A stretch of DNA of 7,318 nt, from contig CAZNTU010000267.1 of the NCBI GenBank assembly GCA_964575975.1, positions 1-7,318 of the forward strand, read 5' to 3'. Under the pieces are notes generated by a model. The model worked only from the letters and a program-made list of their open reading frames with translations, did no database searches and was not told the origin of the DNA. Both the position numbers and the translations under genes were made by a program. The DNA is from G963674505 sp964575975 (GTDB lineage: Bacteria > Desulfobacterota > Desulfobacteria > Desulfobacterales > SKZT01). Positions 1-6,900 of this stretch are shown here, one piece after another (the stretch's first letter is position 1; each line of letters starts with the position of its first letter).

Positions 1-22
1 TGGCGCATCGACACCCCCCTAG

Positions 23-38
23 CCCCCCTCAAGGGGGG
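23..38. repeat. C-run/G-run hairpin (six C-G pairs, TCAA loop)
   Basis: Six C (23-28) face six G (33-38) across a TCAA loop; counting the T-A pair, the stem is seven pairs with a 2-nt loop. Another C-run with the same CCCCCCT form lies at 14-20, and a second AGGGGGG at 64-70, so larger nested pairings are possible. No T-run follows on either strand, so this does not look like an intrinsic terminator. Similar C-run/G-run blocks are common as dispersed intergenic repeats in bacterial genomes, and that is the most likely nature of this one. Its function is unknown. Confidence 0.6.
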
Positions 39-94
39 AATTGCACCGCCCTCCGGCCGCACAAGGGGGGAATTGCACCGCCCTCCGGCCGCAC
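31..94. repeat. Perfect tandem duplication, 32-bp unit x 2
   Basis: Positions 31-62 and 63-94 are identical over all 32 bases and directly abut. Each unit starts with AAGGGGGGAATTG and ends in CCGGCCGCAC. The unit carries the G-run half of the hairpin at 23-38, so the duplication copied one arm of that structure. It lies about 170 bp beyond the 3' end of glgA and contains no credible reading frame. Two identical abutting copies suggest a recent slippage event or part of a larger array beginning near the window edge. Confidence 0.9.
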
Positions 95-138
95 GGGTCG
101 ATAAATTCGGCATGTTACCCGTCAAGTTTACAATGTCA

Positions 139-166
139 AATAATCAATGGTTGATAATCAATGGTT
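139..166. repeat. Tandem duplication, 14-bp AT-rich unit x 2
   Basis: Positions 140-152 and 154-166 are the same 13-mer, ATAATCAATGGTT, making a 14-bp period with one mismatch (A139 versus G153). The junction creates an odd-length inverted repeat, TTGAT-A-ATCAA, at 151-161. The stretch is clearly richer in A and T than the genes around it. It could be slippage or a pair of protein-binding half sites; nothing in the sequence decides between these. Confidence 0.8.
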
Positions 167-191
167 AAGTGGAGGCCGGGTATAGTATGGA

Positions 192-207
192 TTTTCAACG
201 CTGAAAA
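192..207. repeat. Small inverted repeat downstream of glgA
   Basis: TTTTCA (192-197) and TGAAAA (202-207) are reverse complements around a 4-nt loop. GAAAA at 203-207 can alternatively pair with TTTTC at 215-219, giving a competing hairpin. The element sits 61-76 nt beyond the glgA stop, where a transcription terminator would be expected. However, the stem is AT-rich and no T-run follows on the minus strand, so a rho-independent terminator is not supported. The same stretch also has TCACCCCA twice, at 221-228 and 241-248, exactly 20 bp apart. No other clear terminator is visible between glgA and the window edge. Confidence 0.35.
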
Positions 208-267
208 CTCGACATTTTCGTCACCCCAGACAGAACCTCTTCACCCCATCTACCCACTCCCCGTCTC

Positions 268-1848
268 CTACATTGCGGGCCGATAAAGCAATTCCATATA
301 TTTTCGCGCGGCGCGGCCCCAGGTAAAGCGACTTTCGGCCGCGTTCCGACAGATCCGTTCCCATTTTTCGGGATCGGAGAATTTCAGCGAGATCGCGTCG
401 ATGGTTGTTTTGACGAAGCCGTCCACCTGCGACGCGAGGGTGTTTCCCTCGAACGAAAAACCGTTCTTTCCGTGCTCCACGGTATCTTTGAGCCCCCCGA
501 CTCGATGGACTGCGCAGGGTTGTCCCTCCCGCATGGCCAGCAACTGGCTCAGTCCGCAGGGTTCGTAGCTGCTGGGCATCAGAAAAAGGTCCCCGCTTCT
601 GTAAAGCGCGCGGGAGCAGTCATCCGAATAGCCGTTCAAAAAGACCATGTTCTCGTGTCGCGAACTCGTGCGCGCCAAAAAGTCTTCGTATACGGGATCG
701 CCGCTGCCCAGCACGATCAGCAAGCCCCTTTTCCCCAGGAGCTTCAAAATCGATTCCAGCCCCGGATTTCCGTCGGACCCGTCCGCCATGAAAAGCAGCA
801 GCTTCTGCTCGACCGTTCTTCCCACGAACGTCAAAAGGGTTTCCGGAGCGTTCGTTCGTCTCTCCCATTCCAGCAGCCGGGCGTAGGCGACGAAATGAGC
901 GGCGTCCACGCCTCTTTTCGTTCCCGCCCACTCCAGCACGGCGGCTTTGAGCGTCGATATGGTCGCGAAGAAATCCCTTTCCGGCGACCCGCGAAAGTCG
1001 TCGTAATCGCACCCGTTCAAGATTCCGACGAGACGTCCCTCGTCGCTTGCCCGCCTTAAATCCGCCTCCAGTCCTTCTCCTCCGAAAAATTCGGGTTTTC
1101 GGCTTGGTTGCTGTATTTCCTGGCCGTACGACGGCGATACCGTATGCACCATGTCGGACAATCGAATTCCAATGGCCATGGGATTGACGCAATCTCGCCA
1201 TCGCGGGTCGGACACTTTCGCCCAGTCGTAGCGAATATCCGGGAACCAATTCTCCAAAGACGAATCGTGCCACCTCAAGGGACGAATTCCCTGGATGCCC
1301 AAATTGTGAATGGTGTACACGGCCGGAATCGATTTCAGTATCTCGCGTTTCGGGGAAAACTGCCTGAGGAAAGCGATCAGGGCCGCGTGCCAGTCGTGCA
1401 GATGGATCAGATCGACATCACCGACCAGGCCGGTAACGACAGCCGCCGAGGCGGCGGCGCAAAACAACGCAAACCGGTTGGCGTCGGTCTGGAAAGGAAC
1501 TTCCGGGGGATCGTCCGTATAAATCCGATAGCGCCCCGTGTTCGGGTCGAACGATTCCAGGAGCGGATGGTCGATCGCCATGTGACGCACCCCCGCATGT
1601 TTCTTTTCGGGAAAGATTTCGTAGAGATTCGCCCGATGCTCGTATCCGCGAAATGAAAAAGAGAAGTTTTTCAACAGACGGACTTCGGAGTTCGTCTTGT
1701 GCAAAAAACCGTGCGAAGGCGTCAGCGCGACCACGTGGTTTCCCAAGTCCGCGAGCGCGGGAGGCAACTGCTCCACGACGTCGCCGACCCCGCCCGCTTT
1801 CCCTCCTTTTAGGGCGCCGTTTTCCGACGAGACAAAAAGAATGTTCAT
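268..1848 (-). CDS. glgA: Glycogen synthase, GT5 family (GlgA)
   Basis: This cytoplasmic glucosyltransferase adds glucose from a nucleotide sugar (ADP-glucose in most bacteria) to the non-reducing end of an alpha-1,4-glucan. The 526-residue protein has the two-domain GT-B layout of family GT5. The N-terminal nucleotide-sugar loop is KAGG (17-20) within KAGGVGDV, followed by HDWH at 151-154 and a TIHNLGIQG segment. In the C-terminal domain, R344 and K349 of GRTVEQK match in spacing the phosphate-binding Arg and Lys of E. coli GlgA (R300/K305). E429 in SSYEPCGLSQ matches its catalytic Glu. The protein is longer than E. coli GlgA (477 aa), apparently through extra sequence before the GRTVEQK motif. 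The ATG at 1848 begins the canonical MNILFVSSEN start; upstream, AGGA sits only 3 nt away and GGAG about 10 nt away, so the ribosome site is mediocre. The gene diverges from glgE. Donor preference (ADP- or UDP-glucose) cannot be read from the sequence. Confidence 0.95.
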   Translation of the reverse strand: MNILFVSSENGALKGGKAGGVGDVVEQLPPALADLGNHVVALTPSHGFLHKTNSEVRLLKNFSFSFRGYEHRANLYEIFPEKKHAGVRHMAIDHPLLESFDPNTGRYRIYTDDPPEVPFQTDANRFALFCAAASAAVVTGLVGDVDLIHLHDWHAALIAFLRQFSPKREILKSIPAVYTIHNLGIQGIRPLRWHDSSLENWFPDIRYDWAKVSDPRWRDCVNPMAIGIRLSDMVHTVSPSYGQEIQQPSRKPEFFGGEGLEADLRRASDEGRLVGILNGCDYDDFRGSPERDFFATISTLKAAVLEWAGTKRGVDAAHFVAYARLLEWERRTNAPETLLTFVGRTVEQKLLLFMADGSDGNPGLESILKLLGKRGLLIVLGSGDPVYEDFLARTSSRHENMVFLNGYSDDCSRALYRSGDLFLMPSSYEPCGLSQLLAMREGQPCAVHRVGGLKDTVEHGKNGFSFEGNTLASQVDGFVKTTIDAISLKFSDPEKWERICRNAAESRFTWGRAARKYMELLYRPAM

Positions 1849-1915
1849 TGGTCCTGCACTCCACTAAGGTGTTTGTGTCTCGGATATACTTTTATACCCG
1901 TATTGTAAATCCATA

Positions 1916-1929
1916 CATAATCCATAATC
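1916..1929. repeat. Tandem CATAATC repeat between glgA and glgE
   Basis: The heptamer CATAATC occurs twice back to back (1916-1922 and 1923-1929) in the centre of the divergent intergenic region, overlapping the candidate glgA -35 and one candidate glgE -10. Its ATAATCA core (1924-1930) is also the core of the 14-bp repeat at 139-166, on the far side of glgA. The core is short and AT-rich, so the recurrence may be chance. Confidence 0.4.
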
Positions 1930-1974
1930 ATTCTCGAATGTATATCGACTTGCGAGTCGTGGCAAACGACAATC

Positions 1975-1978
1975 GGAG
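1975..1978 (+). promoter_or_regulatory. Ribosome binding site of glgE (decides the start)
   Basis: GGAG lies 3 nt before the first ATG (1982) and 6 nt before the second ATG (1985), which follow each other directly and in frame. The 6-nt spacing is nearer the usual optimum, so translation probably starts at 1985, giving a protein one residue shorter. Confidence 0.6.
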
Positions 1979-1981
1979 CAA

Positions 1982-3976
1982 ATGATGGGCGAGACGAAAG
2001 AAAAGAGAAAAAGGGTTCTTATCGAGAATGTCGCCCCGGAAATAGACGCTGGTCGTTTTCCGGCCAGAAGGGCGCTTGGGGAAAAGGTCGGGGTGGAGGC
2101 CGACATTTTCGCCGACGGTCACGATTTGCTCGCCGCCCGGCTTTTCTGTCGCAAGGAGGGCGCGGAGCAGTGGGAGGCCGTACCCATGTCGCTCCTGGGG
2201 AACGACCGCTGGAAGGCGGCATTCGTCGCGCGCGAACTGGGGGTGTACGAATTTACGTTGGAGGCGTGGATCGATACGTTCAAAACCTGGAGAAGCGGGA
2301 CCGAGAAGAAATCGGCGGCGGGCCTGAACGTTTCCGTCGAACTCATGGAAGGTGCCAGACTGGTCGGAGAGGCGGTTTCCCGCGCCGAGGGCAAGGACGC
2401 GGACTTGCTGCAAATCAAAGCCGCCTCCTTGAACGCCGAAGTAAAGTCCGGCGGAAACTCCCTTTCCATGGTGGACGACGAACTTGGGCGCCTCATGGAC
2501 TTGTATCCGGACAGGCGTCTTAAGACGACGTACGGGAAGATTCTGAAAATACGCGTGGAAACGCCTCGCGCTCGTTTCGGCGCCTGGTACGAACTTTTTC
2601 CCCGGTCCGCTTCCAAGGAACCGGACCGGCACGGAACGTTCCAGGACTGCATCGACAGACTTCCCTATATCGCCGAAATGGGCTTCGACGTGCTTTATCT
2701 TCCGCCGATTCATCCCATAGGCAAGACCAACCGCAAGGGCAGGAACAACAGCGTTGTCGCGAATCCGGGAGATCCCGGCAGTCCGTGGGCCATCGGTTCC
2801 GAAGAAGGCGGCCACAAAAGTATAAACCCGCGACTTGGAACGCTCGAAGATTTCAAGCGACTTGTTTCGGAAGCCCGGAAACGTGGAATCGAAACCGCCA
2901 TCGACATAGCCTTCCAGTGCAGCCCCGACCATCCGTACGTCAAGGAACACCCGGAATGGTTCAAAACGCGCCCGGACGGATCGATCCAGTTCGCCGAAAA
3001 TCCCCCGAAAAAATACGAGGACATCTATCCCTTCGATTTCGAATCGGAGCAGGCCGAATCCCTATGGAACGAGTTGCTCGACGTGGTCCGGTACTGGATC
3101 GAGCAGGGCGTGCGAGTGTTCCGGGTGGACAACCCGCACACGAAGCCCCTGCCCTTTTGGGAATGGCTGATCGCCGAGGTCAAGAAGACCGACCCGGACA
3201 TTGTTTTCCTGTCGGAGGCCTTCACCCGTCCGAAAATCATGTACCGCCTGGCGAAGGGCGGTTTCACCCAGTCCTACACCTATTTCACGTGGCGCAATCT
3301 CAAGTGGGAGATCGAGGAATATTTCAAGGAACTTACGCAAACGAACGCGAAAGAGTTCTTCTGGCCCAACCTGTGGCCGAACACGCCGGACATTCTTCCG
3401 GAATATCTGCAAATGGGCGGGCGTCCCGCGTTTCTAATCCGGTTGGTCCTGGCCGCGACTCTTTCCTCCAACTACGGCATATACGGCCCCGCGTTCGAAC
3501 TCTGCGTCAACGAACCCAGAGCGCCGTTCAGCGAGGAATACATGCGCTCGGAGAAATACGAGATCCATCGCTGGAATCTCGACCGGCCCGACAGTCTCAA
3601 ACCTTTTATCAGCCGCATAAACCGCATCAGGCGGGAAAACCCCGCCCTGCGACAAAACAATTTGCGGTTCCACACGGTAAACAACGACAATCTCGTCTGC
3701 TACAGCAAGCGTTCCGACGACAGGGACAATATCGTCGTCGTGGTGGTCAATCTCGACCCGCACCACTCCCACGCGGCCTGGTTGAACCTCCCGGCGAGGG
3801 AGTTCGGCCTCGACGAGAAACAGACGTTTCAAATGCACGATCTGATCGGCAACGCGCGATATTTGTGGCATCCCGGCGACAACTACGTGGAGCTGGACCC
3901 GAAGACGGTCCCGGCCCACATTTTCCGAATCCGACGCCGGGTGCGATCCGAACACGATTTCGACTATTTCATGTAA
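1982..3976 (+). CDS. glgE: Alpha-1,4-glucan:maltose-1-phosphate maltosyltransferase (GlgE)
   Basis: GlgE (family GH13_3) transfers maltosyl units from alpha-maltose 1-phosphate to the non-reducing end of an alpha-1,4-glucan, releasing phosphate in the cytoplasm. The 664 residues (663 if the second ATG is used) compare with 675 in Streptomyces coelicolor and about 700 in Mycobacterium tuberculosis. The N-terminal beta domain opens with the family pattern IENVAPEIDAGRFPARR and ends near residue 100. A helical insert follows (about 105-185), then the GH13 barrel with PPIHPIG..RKG at 241-253. The nucleophile is D383 in FRVDNPHTKP and the acid/base is E412 in LSEAFTRP; D470 in NTPDI is the third catalytic Asp. 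The spacings of 29 and 58 closely match S. coelicolor D394/E423/D480, so the enzyme looks intact. The last 90 or so residues form the C-terminal beta domain. No signal peptide or membrane segment is seen. It is first in an operon with treS-mak, which makes its substrate. Confidence 0.97.
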   Translation: MMGETKEKRKRVLIENVAPEIDAGRFPARRALGEKVGVEADIFADGHDLLAARLFCRKEGAEQWEAVPMSLLGNDRWKAAFVARELGVYEFTLEAWIDTFKTWRSGTEKKSAAGLNVSVELMEGARLVGEAVSRAEGKDADLLQIKAASLNAEVKSGGNSLSMVDDELGRLMDLYPDRRLKTTYGKILKIRVETPRARFGAWYELFPRSASKEPDRHGTFQDCIDRLPYIAEMGFDVLYLPPIHPIGKTNRKGRNNSVVANPGDPGSPWAIGSEEGGHKSINPRLGTLEDFKRLVSEARKRGIETAIDIAFQCSPDHPYVKEHPEWFKTRPDGSIQFAENPPKKYEDIYPFDFESEQAESLWNELLDVVRYWIEQGVRVFRVDNPHTKPLPFWEWLIAEVKKTDPDIVFLSEAFTRPKIMYRLAKGGFTQSYTYFTWRNLKWEIEEYFKELTQTNAKEFFWPNLWPNTPDILPEYLQMGGRPAFLIRLVLAATLSSNYGIYGPAFELCVNEPRAPFSEEYMRSEKYEIHRWNLDRPDSLKPFISRINRIRRENPALRQNNLRFHTVNNDNLVCYSKRSDDRDNIVVVVVNLDPHHSHAAWLNLPAREFGLDEKQTFQMHDLIGNARYLWHPGDNYVELDPKTVPAHIFRIRRRVRSEHDFDYFM

Positions 3977-3981
3977 AGGAG
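3975..3981 (+). promoter_or_regulatory. Strong Shine-Dalgarno of treS-mak overlapping the glgE stop
   Basis: AAAGGAG ends 5 nt before the treS-mak ATG (3987), and its first two bases are the last two bases of the glgE TAA codon (3974-3976). Ribosomes ending glgE stop on top of this site, an arrangement that favours translational coupling of the two enzymes. Confidence 0.8.
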
Positions 3982-3986
3982 ATCCT

Positions 3987-6900
3987 ATGGCCGCGGAAGC
4001 GAAAAAAGGTCCGACTCCGGAGAGGACGCCGTTGTGGTACAAGGACGCCGTGATTTACCAGCTGCACGTCAAGACTTTCCACGACGCCGACGGCGACGGA
4101 ATCGGCGATTTCAAAGGTCTTAGAAAAAAACTGCCGTACTTGGCGGAGCTGGGGATAACGGCTCTTTGGCTTCTGCCGTTCTATCCGTCGCCCTTGAAGG
4201 ACGACGGGTACGACATCGCCGATTTCCGGGGGATCAATCCGTCCTACGGAACCCTGGGCGATTTCAAGGCCTTTTTGAAGGAGGCCCACGATCACAACCT
4301 TAGAATCATCACGGAGCTGGTGATCAACCACACGTCCGACCAGCATCCGTGGTTTCAGAAAGCCAGGCGATCCAAGCAGGGTACCATGGCGAGGGACTTT
4401 TACGTCTGGAGCGACACCCCGGAAAAATATTCCGAAACCCGCGTGATCTTCCAGGATTTCGAAACCAGCAACTGGACATGGGACCCGGTGGCGAAAGCCT
4501 ATTTTTGGCACAGGTTCTACTCTCACCAGCCGGACCTCAACTTCGACAACCCCCGGGTGCGGGAGGCCATTTTAAAGACGCTGGATTTCTGGTTGGACAT
4601 GGGCGTGGACGGGCTTCGTCTCGACGCGGTACCCTACCTTTTCGAACGGGAGGGGACCAACTGCGAAAACCTCCCGGAAACCCACGAGTTCTTGAAGTCG
4701 CTCCGGGCGCACATGGACTCCAAGTACGACAACAGGATGCTTCTGGCCGAGGCGAACCAATGGCCGGAGGACGCGGTCAAGTATTTCGGCGAGGGCGACG
4801 AGTGCCACATGAACTTCCATTTTCCGCTCATGCCCAGGTTGTACATGTCCTTGCACATGGAAAACCGTTTCCCGGTGGTGGACATCCTGGATCAAACGCC
4901 GGAAATCCCCGAGACGAGCCAATGGGCGATATTCTTGCGCAACCACGACGAATTGACTCTCGAGATGGTGACGGACGAGGAGCGCGACTACATGTACAAC
5001 GTGTACGCCCAGGAACCCCGCATGAGAATCAACCTGGGAATCAGACGGCGCCTGGCCCCGCTTCTGGGGAACCACCGCCGCAGGATAGAGCTGATGAACG
5101 GGCTTCTACTTTCTCTTCCAGGAGCGCCGGTGATCTACTACGGCGACGAAATCGGCATGGGCGACAACATTTACCTGGGAGACAGAAACGGAGTCCGGAC
5201 TCCCATGCAATGGAGCCCGGACCGCAACGCCGGCTTCTCCGCCTCAAACCCCCACGTCCTCTATCTGCCGGTGATCATCGACCCGGAATACCATTACGAG
5301 GTGGTAAACGTCGAATCCCAAAAGAACAACCGCCACTCGCTGCTCTGGTGGATGCGCCGCCTGATCGCCCTTAGAAACCAGATCAGGGCGTTCAGCAGGG
5401 GAACTTTGAAATTCCTCGATCCGGAAAACACGAAAATCCTCGCGTATTTCAGAACGTACCAGGAACAGCGAATCCTGGTGGTCGCCAATTTTTCGCGATA
5501 CGTGCAATACGTGGAACTGAACCTGAAGGATGACATCGGATCGTCGCCGGTGGAGATTTTCGGCAATACCCCCTTTCCGGAAATCACGGAAGAACCTTAT
5601 TTCCTGAGCCTCGGTCCCCATTCGTTCTACTGGTTCGACATTCGGCCCCCGAAAGTCGAGGAGACCGTTTCGGAGTACATCATGGATCCCGAAAAGACGC
5701 CGGTATTCGAAGTGCGAAACTCCTGGGAGGAACTGTTCCGCACGCATGTTCCGGAGGAGCTGGAAAGATGGATTCCCTCCTTTCTGATGGGACAGCGGTG
5801 GTTCGGCGCAAAGAACCGATGGATCAAAAGCGCGGCCGTCAACGAAATCCTGCCCGTCACCGAAGAAGACACGGTTTTCTTTCTTCTTTTCGCGCGGATC
5901 GCGTTCATGGATGGTTTGGACGAAACGTACGTCTTTCCCGTCACCGGCGTATCCGGTTCCGAAGCGGAAAAGATCAAGGAGAAGTCTCCCCGAACCGTCA
6001 TAGCGAGAGTGCTGGTAAAATCCGACAATTCGATGGAATACCTGGTGGACGCCTCGACCCACAGGAAATTCTGCCACGCGCTTTTCGACAAGATGGCGCG
6101 CCGGATAGGAATCAAGGGTAGGAAGGGCCGCGTGATGGCCTGGCCGGGAAAGGCGTTGAAACAGTTGGGGAAGGACGAACAGCCGCCCTTCGAGATCAAG
6201 GTCGTGACGGCGGAGCAGAGCAACACGTCGGTGATTTTCGGGGACCGTTTCATCCTCAAGCTTTTCCGTCGATTGCAAAAGGGCGTCAATCCGGACCTGG
6301 AAATCGGACGGTTTCTAACACACAAAGGATTTCGGCATCTTCCGCCCTCGGCCGGGGCGATCGAATATATCGAAGACAAGGAAGAGCCCAAAACCATTGC
6401 CTTCATGCAGGAATTCGTCCCGAACCAGGGGGACGCATGGAAATATACGCTAAACAGCCTTACGGGCTATTTCGGACGTGTATTGGAGAGCTACGACGAA
6501 AAAATAAAGCCCTCCTGCGGACATTTATTGAACATGGCGCGGAAGGAACTGCCGGAGAGGGCGGCGGACTGGATCGGCTTCTATGTGAACGACGTTACCC
6601 TGATGGCCCGCCGCACCGCCGAAATGCACGTTTTTCTGGCTTCCGAGAGGGAAGCGTCCAGCTTCGTCCCGGAGAACTTCTCCAAGCTCTACCAGCGCTC
6701 GCTCTACCAGTCCATGCGCTCCCTCGCCAGACAGGTGCTTCCGCAACTCAAAAAGGGAATAGAACGACTCCCCGAATCCGCAAGAAAAGACGCACTCCGG
6801 ATTTGGGACCGTCAACAGGACATTTTAGACTGTTTCCACGCCCTCATCGAAAGGAAGATCACCGGCAAGCGCATTCGCTGCCACGGCGATTTTCATCTCG

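Larger units (their letters stand above)
1849..1981. promoter_or_regulatory. Divergent glgA/glgE intergenic promoter region
   Basis: These 133 bp separate the start codons of two divergent genes and must hold the start signals of both, unless glgE is reached from elsewhere. The middle (about 1881-1947) is distinctly AT-rich. On the minus strand, TATAAA (1896-1891) is a fair -10 box for glgA, with a weak TTATGT (1920-1915) 18 bp upstream. On the plus strand, TATACT (1885-1890) is a good -10 box for glgE but lacks a recognisable -35; CATAAT (1923-1928) is an alternative. The two best -10 boxes overlap, which would make the promoters compete or be controlled jointly. ATACAT (1913-1918) and ATGTAT (1938-1943) form an inverted pair with a 19-bp spacer. 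No known operator consensus is recognised. Confidence 0.55.

Noticed and set aside
1..94. CRISPR array
   Set aside because: The two 32-bp units abut directly with no spacer between them, and there are only two copies.
112..168. 18-codon frame starting at ATG 112 in the left non-coding region
   Set aside because: It is very short, has no clear Shine-Dalgarno site, and runs through the 14-bp tandem repeat. Nothing supports it being translated.
192..219. Rho-independent terminator for glgA
   Set aside because: The inverted repeats are AT-rich and short, and no T-run follows on the minus strand.
1928..2950. 340-codon open frame on the minus strand across the 5' part of glgE
   Set aside because: It lies opposite glgE, whose protein is unmistakable with all catalytic motifs. 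The translation is Arg-rich and has no recognisable domain, as expected for a shadow frame in GC-rich coding DNA.
2785..4053. 422-codon plus-strand frame inside glgE and crossing into treS-mak
   Set aside because: It is out of frame with both real genes, shows low-complexity Arg/Pro/Gly-rich translation, and has no family motif. It is a shadow of GC-rich codon usage.
4349..5374. 341-codon plus-strand frame inside treS-mak
   Set aside because: It overlaps the TreS catalytic domain in another frame. The translation is rich in Gly, Arg and Pro without motifs.
5244..6278. 344-codon minus-strand frame opposite the treS-mak junction
   Set aside because: The opposite strand encodes conserved TreS C-terminal and maltokinase cap sequence. 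The antisense translation matches nothing recognisable and has no ribosome site I could see.
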